A stretch of DNA of 43,995 bases from Fortiea sp. LEGE XX443 (GTDB lineage: Bacteria; Cyanobacteriota; Cyanobacteriia; Cyanobacteriales; Nostocaceae). Location of the stretch: the NCBI RefSeq assembly GCF_015206815.1, contig NZ_JADEXZ010000052.1, positions 1 through 43,995 on the forward strand. Reading direction: 5' to 3'. The position numbers and the translations under genes are program-made. The notes under the pieces are model-generated. The model was not told the origin of the DNA. It ran no database searches and worked only from the letters and a program-made list of their open reading frames with translations. Of this stretch, positions 33,689 through 42,488 are shown piece after piece; the first letter of the stretch is position 1; every line of letters begins with the position of its first letter.

Positions 33689-34579
33689 TTACACTACATT
33701 TACCCAAAAATCGGCTGTGTCAACTTTATCATTGCGCTGGAACTGCATCCAAAGTTTATAAGTTCCTGGCTGAGGAAAGCTCGTGACAAATTCTATCTGT
33801 CCATCTGAGCTATTTTTGAGAGCATGGGCATGGATATAATCGGAGACTGTCAAGGGTGACGAACTTTTCAGAATCACTAAATGCCCTCTTTCACCTAAAT
33901 AAGGTTGTAAATCTTTAATTGGCTGATTGTTTACCGCATCTTTGATACCAAAGTTTAAGGTTACTTCTTTACCCGCTTGGATATTTTTATTGGCAACACT
34001 TAGATTAACTTTAGTGTTAGATAATACTTTAGTCTTTTCAAACTTTTCTAAATTTTTAGGTAGGGGAATTGAACCAGGAATTTTGACTTGCATTAATGAC
34101 ACTACCTCTTGTTTTCCCGATGGTTTATAGTCACTAAACAAGCTATATTCACCAGGGCTAGAAAAGTTAGCACTAACTTCAAAACGACCATTACCTTTGT
34201 AGGTAGGATGAATGTGATCATAAGTTGCTAGATCATTTCTGATGACAATTAAGTGCATCAGTTTTTCTTGAAAAGTATCAAACTTGTCGATGGACTTTCC
34301 CGTAGTATCTTGAATATTAATTACTAAATTTACAGGCTGATTCGGTGCTATATTCTTTGGTGCAGTCAGTTTAGCTTGGGTAGTAATTTTTGTATTAGCT
34401 TCATGACTCATATGTTCCATTGAGTGTCCCTGATGGCCGCTCGATACATTGTGCGAATGATCAGTAGGATTTGATTCACCACCAGATACCTGCGCTTCGC
34501 CAGATTTTGTCACTGATGAGCAACCAGGAGCTATTAATAGGCTAGTTAATACAATAATTCCACTCAAAAAACGCTTCAT
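33689..34579 (-). CDS. His/Met-rich lipoprotein, possible metal binding
   Basis: 296 residues from ATG 34577-34579. Lipoprotein signal MKRFLSGIIVLTSLLIAPGC (lipobox at Cys20), then a His/Met cluster (HSHNVSSGHQGHSMEHMSHE, about 42-61). Two similar beta-sandwich segments follow: LTAPKNIAPNQPVNLVINIQ...LMHLIVIRNDLATYDHIHP, and VNLSVANKNIQAGKEVTLNF...GHLVILKSSSPLTVSDYIHAH. The LxHLIVIRxDLxxYDHIHP pattern resembles periplasmic proteins of copper or heavy-metal loci. An envelope metal-buffering role is likely but unproven. A palindrome TACTTAAGTA lies 132 bases upstream. Confidence 0.75.
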   Translation of the reverse strand: MKRFLSGIIVLTSLLIAPGCSSVTKSGEAQVSGGESNPTDHSHNVSSGHQGHSMEHMSHEANTKITTQAKLTAPKNIAPNQPVNLVINIQDTTGKSIDKFDTFQEKLMHLIVIRNDLATYDHIHPTYKGNGRFEVSANFSSPGEYSLFSDYKPSGKQEVVSLMQVKIPGSIPLPKNLEKFEKTKVLSNTKVNLSVANKNIQAGKEVTLNFGIKDAVNNQPIKDLQPYLGERGHLVILKSSSPLTVSDYIHAHALKNSSDGQIEFVTSFPQPGTYKLWMQFQRNDKVDTADFWVNVV

Positions 34580-34710
34580 TTTGCTCTTATTCTCCAATTA
34601 AAGCTAGTTATTCACTAAAAATGTAGCTTAACTGCACACAAAATGGTTAACCAACAGTAAGCCAGCAGAATACAACGTGTTAGACTTCTGGATTCTGTTG
34701 TAATTAATAG

Positions 34711-34720
34711 TACTTAAGTA
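34711..34720. promoter_or_regulatory. 10-bp palindrome in the divergent promoter region
   Basis: TACTTAAGTA is perfectly palindromic and lies in the 446-base gap between the His-rich lipoprotein gene and the divergent sensor kinase. It may be an operator for either gene. Nothing else is recognised in the AT-rich gap. Confidence 0.3.
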
Positions 34721-35025
34721 TATTTGCATCTCTTAACTTAAAGATTAACAGCCTATTAGATAGATACTGTAAAATCCTCTTAGCAATATGTAATATTTAT
34801 TATGTAATAAACAGTAACTTCAGAATATTTACGGTAACAATAAACTAGTTTTTGAGATAATTTAATAACAATCAATATTTATTACATTACTTAATTAAAA
34901 AGCTAATTATTGTGCGGTATGAAGGATATGGGTACTCTATGAGTATTTGCACACGTAGGAGATAGAAAACTCTCCATCAGCCTTGATGCTCTGGTAAAGA
35001 CTTTTACAATAAATAGGTTTTGAGG

Positions 35026-36590
35026 ATGGCGTTTTTAGATAATTTTTTTTTCCTAACCAGTTTATACCTCACGGACATTGCTATCTCTGGAAGCCAGGAT
35101 TAGTCTGGCTGCATGTTGTTTCAGACTCGCTAATTACACTAGCTTATTATTCTATTCCAATGATGTTGGTGTATTTTGTCTGCAAACGAAGAGATGTGCC
35201 TTTTGACTGGATATTTTTAATGTTTGGCGCATTTATTATTGCTTGCGGCACAACCCATGTCATGGATGTGTGGACACTGTGGCATCCCACCTATTGGCTA
35301 TCAGGATTAATTAAAGCAATCACAGCCTTTGTTTCGGTAACTACAGCCATAAAACTTTTACCATTGATACCTCAGGCACTAGTTTTGCCTAGTCCTGCAC
35401 AACTAGAGGCCGCAAACTCTCAACTAGCAGCAGAAATTGCCGAGCGTAGGCAAGCCGAAGAAACTCTTGGTACATTACTCGCTCAACTAGAAATCAAAGT
35501 CGAGGAACGGACATCTGAGTTAAAAAGAATCAACGAATCATTAGAGGCAGAAATCTCTAAACGTAAACAAATAGAAAAGGCATTACGAGACAGTGAAGAG
35601 CGATTCCGCACGGCATTTCATCAAGCAGCCGTTGGTATTGCCCATGTAGGTTTAGATGGAAAATGGTTATTAGTTAACCAAAGACTTTGCGATATTGTTG
35701 GTTACACACCAGAAGAACTAGAGTTACGCACTTTCCAGGAAATTACTCACCCAGACGATTTAACTCAGTCTCTGAAGTATGTTGAAGAAATATTAACAGG
35801 TAATATTCAAACCTATGCAATGGAAAAACGCTATTTCCGCAAAGATGGTTCTCTTATTTGGATTAATCTCACTGTATCTTTAACACGCAAGACTTCGGGA
35901 GAACCAAAGTATTTTATTGCTGTTGTCGAAGATATTAGCGATCGCAAACATTCTCAAGCACAAATTCAAGCATCACTTCGAGAAAAAGAAGTCCTACTCA
36001 AAGAAGTTTACCATCGAGTAAAAAATAATTTACAAGTAATTTCTAGTCTGCTCAGTTTGCAATGTGAGTATATCAAAGACAAACAAGACATAGAAATTTT
36101 TCAACAAAGTCAGCAGCGCATTGCCTCAATGGCTTTGATTCATGAAAAAATGTATCAATCTCCAGACTTAGCGCGGATTGATTTCGGTGAATATATTCGA
36201 GATTTAGTTGCTAGTTTGTTTAGTTCTTATGAAGTCAATGAAGGAGCTATTTCTCTAAATCTCAACATCGATAGTCATGCTCTTTTTGGTTTAGATTTAG
36301 CTATTCCCTGTGGTTTAATTATTCATGAACTCGTTTCTAACTCCTTAAAATATGGCTTCCCTCAAGGTGGAGAAGGAGAAATTTATATTGAAATTGCCGA
36401 AAATTTTAACCAACATTTTACCATCATTGTCAGCGATAATGGTGTTGGATTACCGCAAAATTTCAATTTCAAAAATACAGCATCCTTAGGTTGGCAGTTA
36501 GTCGATGCGTTGACTCAGCAAATAGCAGGTAAAATAAATATTCAAAGTCATTCAGGTGTAGAGTTCCAAATAACATTTCCTTTAATATAA
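35026..36590 (+). CDS. Ethylene-receptor-like PAS histidine kinase, frameshifted at poly-T
   Basis: From 35160 ([15 protein letters not shown]) the frame is open for 476 residues. It has the last helices of an ethylene-binding-type membrane domain ([17 protein letters not shown], with the Cys and His that bind copper in ETR1), a coiled coil, a PAS domain (about 150-265), a HisKA_2-type dimerisation helix (VYHRVKNN, His285) and an HATPase ([19 protein letters not shown]). The missing first part is encoded upstream in the same frame ([15 protein letters not shown] from 35058), but a stop at 35040 blocks it. A start ATG at 35026 leads in through a 9-T run. One extra T would join them into a protein of 521 residues. 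The gene pairs with the next sensor. Confidence 0.85.
35043..35051 (+). other. Nine-T homopolymer at the frameshift point
   Basis: Frame +1 reads MAFLDNFF up to the T-run. With ten T the reading continues [14 protein letters not shown], the conserved start of the ethylene-binding domain. With nine it runs to a stop within about 25 codons. The tract is therefore either a sequencing error, a mutation, or a slippage or phase-variation site. Confidence 0.7.
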
Positions 36591-36640
36591 TTAGATGGGC
36601 GTAAATATTTAACATTGTTACTTAAATTTACAATATATAC

Positions 36641-38167
36641 ATGACAGACGCGAGTATTTTAGTTGTAGAAGACGAATCTATTGTTGCAAAAGATTTACAA
36701 AATAGACTTAGAAAATTTGGTTATACAGTGCCTGCCATTGCTTCTTCAGGACAAGAAGCTATTAATAAAGCTGTAGAAATCAGCCCTGATTTAGTGCTAA
36801 TGGATATTAGATTAAAAGGGCAAATGGATGGCATAGAAGCTGCGGCAGAAATTCATAAATATTTAGATATTCCTATTATTTATTTAACTGCTTATGCAGA
36901 TGAAAATACTCTAGAAAGAGCCAAAATCACAGAACCGTTTGGTTATTTACTCAAACCTTTTAAAGAAAGAGAACTACAAACTAATATTGAAATAGCTCTC
37001 ACCAAGCACAGACTAGAAAAACAATTAAAAACTAACCAACAATGGTTATCCACACTCCTGAACAGTATCAGTGATGGTGTGATAGCCACCGATGTCAATC
37101 AACTAGTAACTTTTATGAATCCTGTAGCGGAAAAGTTGACAGGATGGACACAAGTAGAAGCCAGTGAAAAAAATATATCAGAAATATTCAAAATTATTGA
37201 TATAACCACTCGTGAACCTTTAGAAAATTCGATCAACAAAGTTCTACAATCAGGTGCGATCGCGCCTTTATCGGTAGCAACTATACTGATTGCTAAAAAT
37301 GGTGCAGAAACACCAATCGATGATAGCGCCGCACCCATCAAAGATAACAAAGATAACATTACAGGGGCGGTGTTAGTGTTTCGGGATGTAACGGAACGCC
37401 TACAAGCAGTGGCAGATCGGCAAAAGCAAACAGAACAGGAGCAACTTGTAGCACAATTAGAAGAACTGAACCAACTCAAAAATGACTTTTTAAATTTAGT
37501 TTCTCATGAATTGCGATCGCCCCTCTGCCACATGAAAGGGATGATTCAAATGTTACAGATGTCAAATACTGTTCAAGAACAGCAACACTTTCTAGAGGTT
37601 TTGGAAGCAGAGTGCGATCGTGAAATGGAACTAATCAACGATTTACTAGACTTACAACGACTGGAAAATTCATTTTATCTCCAGCTTGCGCCTGATTTGT
37701 TACTCCTGCAACAGTGGCTGCCTTGGGTAATTGAGCCATTTCAAACCCGCACTCAAGAACATCAACAAACCTTGCAGCTAAATCTTCCGCTCAATTTGCC
37801 TTCACTATTCTCTGATCGTACTAGCTTAGAACGCATCTTAGTCGAATTGCTCAATAATGCCTGTAAATATACCCCCGCTGGTGGTGAAATTATTTTGAGT
37901 GTCAGCCGCGAAGTTGCTGAAATTCCGATCAAAACTATCATTACCGTCAGTAACTCAGCAGAAATTCCTGCCGCAGAATTACCCAGAATTTTTGAAAAAT
38001 TTTACCGCATCCCCAATGCTGACTTTTGGAACCAAGGTGGTACAGGGTTAGGATTAGCGATCGTGCAGAAGTTAGTAGAACAGCTGCGAGGTAGCATTCA
38101 AGTCACAAGCAACCAAGGATGGACGATGTTTACTTTGACATTGAGTGATTTAGAACTGACTAGCTAA
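36641..38167 (+). CDS. Response-regulator/PAS/histidine kinase hybrid
   Basis: 508 residues. N-terminal receiver domain (about 5-120) with acidic pocket VVEDES, phosphoacceptor Asp55 (LVLMDIRLKG), Thr83 and Lys105 (LLKPF). Then a PAS domain (about 135-258; ISDGVIATDVNQLVTFMNP), a HisKA helix with His289 (VSHELRSPLCHMKG), and an HATPase with NNACKYTPAGG, an F-box-like FEKFYR and GGTGLGLAI. It is soluble. The gene starts 50 bases after the ethylene-receptor-like kinase stop, so it probably receives phosphate from it through Asp55. The stop overlaps the convergent MATE gene by four bases. Confidence 0.93.
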   Translation: MTDASILVVEDESIVAKDLQNRLRKFGYTVPAIASSGQEAINKAVEISPDLVLMDIRLKGQMDGIEAAAEIHKYLDIPIIYLTAYADENTLERAKITEPFGYLLKPFKERELQTNIEIALTKHRLEKQLKTNQQWLSTLLNSISDGVIATDVNQLVTFMNPVAEKLTGWTQVEASEKNISEIFKIIDITTREPLENSINKVLQSGAIAPLSVATILIAKNGAETPIDDSAAPIKDNKDNITGAVLVFRDVTERLQAVADRQKQTEQEQLVAQLEELNQLKNDFLNLVSHELRSPLCHMKGMIQMLQMSNTVQEQQHFLEVLEAECDREMELINDLLDLQRLENSFYLQLAPDLLLLQQWLPWVIEPFQTRTQEHQQTLQLNLPLNLPSLFSDRTSLERILVELLNNACKYTPAGGEIILSVSREVAEIPIKTIITVSNSAEIPAAELPRIFEKFYRIPNADFWNQGGTGLGLAIVQKLVEQLRGSIQVTSNQGWTMFTLTLSDLELTS

Positions 38168-39564
38168 TAGGGGTGTATATCTGTACGCGGAGATGGCAAA
38201 ATGCTAAACCGCCAAGTCAAAACTGTAGCCGCACTAGCTAAACCAATTGCTAACCCCCACCAAAGACCAATAGCTCCATAACCTGACCAAATTCCCAAGA
38301 CGTAACCAGTTAATAAACCAACACACCAGTAAGCAAAAATCCCAATCAGCATCGGGATTCGAGTATCTTTTAGTCCTCGTAATGCTCCGGCTGCGGTGAC
38401 TTGTACCCCATCAACAATCTGAAAAATCGCTGCTACAGCCAGCAATTTCACCGCCAAGGCAACCACATCTTGATTATTCGGATTGTCGATGTCGAGGTAA
38501 AGAGAAACAACTAACTCCGGAACTAACCAAAAAATTATACCTGCAACAGCCATAGACAAAGCTCCCAGAGCAATTCCCACATATCCAGCCAGACGGACAC
38601 CATTCAAGTCTTGCTCTCCGGCTAACTGTCCAACACGTACTGTTGTTGCTAGAGAAATGCCAAGTGCAATCTGAAATGACATAGAAGCTGTTTGTAAAGC
38701 AATTTGATGAGCAGCTAGGGCAGTTGTCCCCAATTGTCCGATGAGAAACGTCGCAACAGTGAACAATCCAGCTTCCACTGTAATTAGTCCACCAATGGGC
38801 AAGCCAACCTGAAAAATCTCCCAAAAAATGCGGCGATTATGTTGATTAAAACTGTAATTAGGTGAAGGGTGAAAAATTTTGTAAACTGCAAAGCGACGTT
38901 GACTAAATATATAAACAGTCAAGGCAATAAACATACTCCAAAGTGACAGTGTGCTTGCCCAACCGATACCAGCTAGTCCTAGAGCGGGTAGTCCCAATTT
39001 GCCAAACATTAAAACATAGTTAGCTGTAATATTCAGCAGAGTACCCAAGACAACAGTTACCATGACTAACTGTGGTTGCGAGAGAGCAGAAAGAAAGCTT
39101 TTAAGCACAGCAAAACCCAAACCAGGGATAAAACCCCAAGCGATCGCTCTTAAATAAGTTTGTGCTAATAATGCTGTGGTGGCATTCTGTCCCAACAATA
39201 GTAGTAAAGCGCCTCCATGCCACAGGAGGAGTGTAATCGGTATCCCCAACAGCAGAGATATCCCTAACCCTTGTTGCACAATCTTGCCAACCCGTTCAGG
39301 CTTTCCGGCTCCGTATGCTTCCGCAACTAAAGGACTGACAGCGACAATAATACCCGTAGTGATCAGCAGAAAAAAGATAAAAATTGCAGCACCCAAACCT
39401 CCAGATGCAATAGTCTGACTTCCTAGCCAGCCCATCATCACTGTATCTACAAAGCCAGTTGCTGATTGAGCTAGTTGTGCTGCTGCTAGAGGCACAGCTA
39501 ACAGCAAACATTGTTTAACTTCAAAAATCAATCTGGATCTAGTGGCGTTATTATTCATCATCAA
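38164..39564 (-). CDS. MATE-family multidrug/Na+ antiporter
   Basis: 466 residues, twelve predicted membrane helices in two similar halves. N-terminal half: VPLAAAQLAQSATGFVDTVMMGWLG; C-terminal half: VGLPIGGLITVEAGLFTVATFLIGQLG (split in reading: VGLPIGGLITVEAGLF). AAHQIALQ and the KDTRIPML segment are typical of NorM-type exporters. They pump cationic drugs or metabolites out of the cell in exchange for Na+ or H+. Three adjacent Met codons make the start uncertain by two residues. The stop overlaps the preceding kinase stop (38164-38167). Single gene. Confidence 0.94.
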   Translation of the reverse strand: MMMNNNATRSRLIFEVKQCLLLAVPLAAAQLAQSATGFVDTVMMGWLGSQTIASGGLGAAIFIFFLLITTGIIVAVSPLVAEAYGAGKPERVGKIVQQGLGISLLLGIPITLLLWHGGALLLLLGQNATTALLAQTYLRAIAWGFIPGLGFAVLKSFLSALSQPQLVMVTVVLGTLLNITANYVLMFGKLGLPALGLAGIGWASTLSLWSMFIALTVYIFSQRRFAVYKIFHPSPNYSFNQHNRRIFWEIFQVGLPIGGLITVEAGLFTVATFLIGQLGTTALAAHQIALQTASMSFQIALGISLATTVRVGQLAGEQDLNGVRLAGYVGIALGALSMAVAGIIFWLVPELVVSLYLDIDNPNNQDVVALAVKLLAVAAIFQIVDGVQVTAAGALRGLKDTRIPMLIGIFAYWCVGLLTGYVLGIWSGYGAIGLWWGLAIGLASAATVLTWRFSILPSPRTDIHPY

Positions 39565-39866
39565 TCTATGTATGGAAATAAAGTGACTGAAAAAATATTA
39601 AATTTTAGCTAACCAAACTCTTTTATTTTGTTAAGCTTAAATGCAATAAGTAGATTTCATCTAAAAGCTTTCACCAAGATTTGTAATTGCTTTTAGGCAA
39701 TTTAATTAATATTTTGTTTTCAGATTTCAGGCATACATTTTTCAGATAAATTCCCCAAAATTGCCATCTGGGTGAATGATTTTGGCGTTTCTTTAGCCAA
39801 ATAAATACCAATAAAGAACCATACTGCCAAAATCGAGAAAAATCAAGATTACCAGAGGAAGCTAAA
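39565..39866. other. 302-base gap between divergent genes
   Basis: AT-rich, with short hairpins such as AATTGC/GCAATT near 39690. It should hold the promoters of the divergent MATE and oxidoreductase genes. No small frame or RNA is supported. Confidence 0.4.
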
Positions 39867-41429
39867 ATGGAAATTTTTGATTATGTAATTTTAGGAGCCG
39901 GACTCGGTGGACTTTCTGCGGCTGCTTGCTTAACTCGACAAGGATACAGGGTTGCCGTTTTAGAAAAACATTATTTGCCTGGAGGCTGTTGCCACACATT
40001 TGATTATGGTGAATATAGTTTTTGTGCTGACGTGCATTATATTTCTCAATGCGGAATTGGTCAGACTATCACTCAATTTCTCGACTATATTGAACGGGAT
40101 GTACCTTTTAATAGCCTTGACCCAGATTGTATAGATCGAGTCATCACACCAGAAACAGATTTTAGAATTCCTTTAGGATGGGAGAATTTGCGATCGCGTT
40201 TGCTCTCCAGTTTTCCTGAAGAAACAGATGCTATCAACCGCTACTGCAATGAGATTCAGCAAATTCATCAAGAAATTCACCATCTTGTACAGGAAGTGCG
40301 TTGGTACGATCAAAAATGGTCTGACTGGTTAAAATTGCCGAAATATTGGCATCTATTTAGAAAACGAAATTGGACTCTGCAAGACTTATATAACTATGTC
40401 GGCTTATCACCCAAACTGCAAGCAATTTTGGCAGGGCAAAGTGGTGACTATGCACTTCCACCCGAAGAAATTGCACTGTTCACCCACACTTCTTTAGTTT
40501 GGGACTATTCAGAAGGCGCTTACTATCCAAAACATCATTTCAAACACTTTGTAAACACCATTGTTGCAGCTATTACTTCAGGTAGAGGTGTGATTGAATA
40601 TTCAACACCAGTTGAGCATATTCAAGTTAGCAATCGCACTATCCAAGGCGTACTTGCCAATGGTAAAACTTATGTTGCAAACAAAGCTTATATCAGCGAT
40701 ATCGACCCTAAATTAACAGTAGAGTTGATGCGTAACCCTCAAGCTATCAGCCGCAAAGAACGTCAACGGTTAACCAACTATGAATATTCTGCTAGTGCAT
40801 TTAACATTTACTTGGGTTTAGATAGTCGCTTTGATCCGCAACGTTACGGGATTGGTAATTGGAATATCTGGTACTATCCTACAGGTGACTTAAATAAAGA
40901 ATATCAACAGCAATTAGCAGGAGATTTGAGCCGTTCTTGGATTTTCCTGTCTTGTCCAACAATGAAATCTAGTGAACCAGGAATGGCTCCAGAAGGCCAT
41001 CATGTTTTAGAAATTGCTACAGTCTGCCCTCACGCATCTTTTGAAAATCTCCACAAAACTAATCTAAAAGCTTATAAAACTAAAAAGCGGGAAGTTTATC
41101 AGCAAATCATGGCCAGTGTGCGGGATATAATTCCCGATGTAGATAAATATGCTCGGATGAAAGTTTACGGTACACCAACTACTAGCGAGTTTTATCTAGG
41201 ACAACCCCACGGTAATATTTACGGCGCGAAGTTAGTACCTCAACAAGTTGGTTTAAATCGTCTGGGATATGTCACAGAAATACCTAACCTCTTTTTTGTG
41301 GGGGCGAGTGCAGGTTATCCCAGTGTGCCGGGTGTGATTGGTAATGGAATGGATGTAGTGGAACTAATTACAGGCGAATCAGTCCGACGGAAAACAGAAC
41401 CATCTCCATCCTTGGTAGGAGTTGGGTAA
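39867..41429 (+). CDS. RetSat/CrtISO-like FAD-dependent oxidoreductase
   Basis: 520 residues. N-terminal FAD motif VILGAGLGGLSAAACL (GxGxxG, residues 9-14) and VLEKHYLPGGCCHTFDYG, then a substrate-binding middle and the C-terminal FAD-contact NLFFVGASAGYPSVPGVIGNGMD. This is the phytoene desaturase/carotenoid isomerase superfamily. The PGGCCHTF and YSEGAYYPKHHFKHF features fit retinol-saturase/CrtISO-like members more than phytoene desaturase, so a carotenoid or other polyene substrate is likely but not defined. AGAGGA 7 bases upstream supports ATG 39867. The TAA stop is the first three bases of a MITE-like element. Confidence 0.87.
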   Translation: MEIFDYVILGAGLGGLSAAACLTRQGYRVAVLEKHYLPGGCCHTFDYGEYSFCADVHYISQCGIGQTITQFLDYIERDVPFNSLDPDCIDRVITPETDFRIPLGWENLRSRLLSSFPEETDAINRYCNEIQQIHQEIHHLVQEVRWYDQKWSDWLKLPKYWHLFRKRNWTLQDLYNYVGLSPKLQAILAGQSGDYALPPEEIALFTHTSLVWDYSEGAYYPKHHFKHFVNTIVAAITSGRGVIEYSTPVEHIQVSNRTIQGVLANGKTYVANKAYISDIDPKLTVELMRNPQAISRKERQRLTNYEYSASAFNIYLGLDSRFDPQRYGIGNWNIWYYPTGDLNKEYQQQLAGDLSRSWIFLSCPTMKSSEPGMAPEGHHVLEIATVCPHASFENLHKTNLKAYKTKKREVYQQIMASVRDIIPDVDKYARMKVYGTPTTSEFYLGQPHGNIYGAKLVPQQVGLNRLGYVTEIPNLFFVGASAGYPSVPGVIGNGMDVVELITGESVRRKTEPSPSLVGVG

Positions 41430-41561
41430 GTAGTCGAACACAAGTAAAGTCATAGGTGGAGATAGGTTACACTTCGGCATGGTTTGACCGCGCTCACCCG
41501 CCGCTCAGTGACCGCAGGTTACAGTCAAAAATTTGTGTAATTCATTCTGTTTAATTACTTA
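41427..41561. mobile_element. MITE-like repeat, copy B2 (135 bp) with GC-rich insert
   Basis: Starts TAAGTAG and ends TTACTTA. It is the reverse-complement relative of 27823-27926. The central part contains about 40 extra bases (ACTTCGGCATGGTTTGACCG then CGCTCACCCGCCGC) not present in copy B1, suggesting a nested insertion. Its first TAA is the stop codon of the oxidoreductase gene. Confidence 0.75.
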
Positions 41562-41563
41562 AA

Positions 41564-41694
41564 TAAGTAGAACAGTTTAAATAAACCGAAGTATGTAACG
41601 AAAAGTAAAGTTACCTAAAACCCTCTTTCCTTCTGCCTTCTGCCCTCTGCCTCCTGCCCTGTCATAACGACAATTTTTAACATCGAGCTACTTA
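41564..41694. mobile_element. MITE-like repeat, copy A2 (131 bp)
   Basis: Same length and ends (TAAGTAG...CTACTTA) as 20001-20131 and highly similar throughout. It follows copy B2 after only two bases, so the two families abut here. Together with B2 it fills most of the 327-base gap before the DUF3134 gene. Confidence 0.8.
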
Positions 41695-41720
41695 CATTAC
41701 ACCCAAAACCTAGAGAAGTT

Positions 41721-41751
41721 ACCACCAACAGCATTATTTGCTATTGGTGGT
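41721..41751 (-). terminator. Terminator of the DUF3134 gene
   Basis: ACCACCAACAGCA (41721-41733) pairs with TGCTATTGGTGGT (41739-41751) with one mismatch and a 5-nt loop. It starts five bases after the minus-strand stop at 41757. Confidence 0.7.
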
Positions 41752-41756
41752 TAATT

Positions 41757-41996
41757 TCACCCCTCTAAATGATCGATTTCCTCTGGTTCATATTCATAGG
41801 TATTGATCAGCTCTACCACTTCTTCTTCCTCGTCCTCTTCCTCATCTTCGTAATAGTTTTCCACAAATACGTAAGGTTCTAATCGACCAGTACTAGCTAA
41901 CCAATCGAGCAAGGATTGTTCTTGCTTGAGAGGTATGATAGCTGCTGGCTGGTAACGGGGTTCTTCGTGGAGAGCGGGGTTAGACAGCTTAACCAT
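41757..41996 (-). CDS. DUF3134 family protein
   Basis: 79 residues. The N-terminal half (NPALHEEPRYQPAAIIPLKQ, then SLLDWLASTGRL) matches DUF3134, a small cyanobacterial family of unknown role. The C-terminal half is an acidic Glu/Asp run (EDEEEDEEEEVVE) and ends EEIDHLEG. The ATG 41994-41996 gives MVKLSNPALH. Single gene with its own terminator. Confidence 0.88.
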   Translation of the reverse strand: MVKLSNPALHEEPRYQPAAIIPLKQEQSLLDWLASTGRLEPYVFVENYYEDEEEDEEEEVVELINTYEYEPEEIDHLEG

Positions 41997-42263
41997 TGTT
42001 GTTTACCCCGGAGAATCTATTTAAATCCGAAGTTGCCTTCAGCAATTGTGTTTAGAAATAGAGAAGAATGTAATTAACATCTTTCTGATACCTCAGCGAA
42101 TTCCTGAGACAACAAATCGGTATAATTAACAGTCTGCTGCTTGCAATATCAAAAACCTCTGACTTCTGGCAGATGTTCTTCTCTCCACGAGAATGATTTA
42201 TTGGTTGGTCTTGCTGGGTAAATTATGGTGTGCGATCGCCTACATTATTTCACGGCTATTGAT

Positions 42264-42427
42264 GGGTAAAATGTGACTTTACCCATAACTTTGCCACCCC
42301 TGGAAGCATAACTTTGCCGCAAACAATACTATAACCCTCATTCTTGCGTCAGCTAATTTTGAATGAAATTGGCAGTTTGGAACCATAAGTTTGCCGTTAG
42401 TCTAAATTAGAAGGATAAGCTTGCCGT
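42264..42427. repeat. Hairpin plus four 15-bp direct repeats, transposon-end-like
   Basis: A perfect hairpin GGGTAAA/TTTACCC (42264-42284) leads into four same-strand copies of a (C/G)(C/G)ATAA(C/G)(T/C)TTGCC unit: 42283-42297, 42306-42320, 42383-42397 and 42413-42427. No gene overlaps. Arrays of this kind are typical of transposase-binding sites at ends of Tn7/Tn5053-like elements, but no matching transposase is in the window. The remainder of the 572-base gap 41997-42568 shows nothing else. Confidence 0.6.
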
Positions 42428-42488
42428 GAGTCCAATCAAGCATACAAAGCAGGAAAGTAGCATCCGTGAGAGGTTAGGATAAAGGCAG

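Noticed and set aside
33510-33761. 83-codon plus-strand frame
   Set aside because: Overlaps the 3' end of the opposite lipoprotein gene, has no ribosome site and resembles no protein.
42264-42427. CRISPR array
   Set aside because: Only four 15-bp degenerate units with irregular spacing and no spacer pattern.
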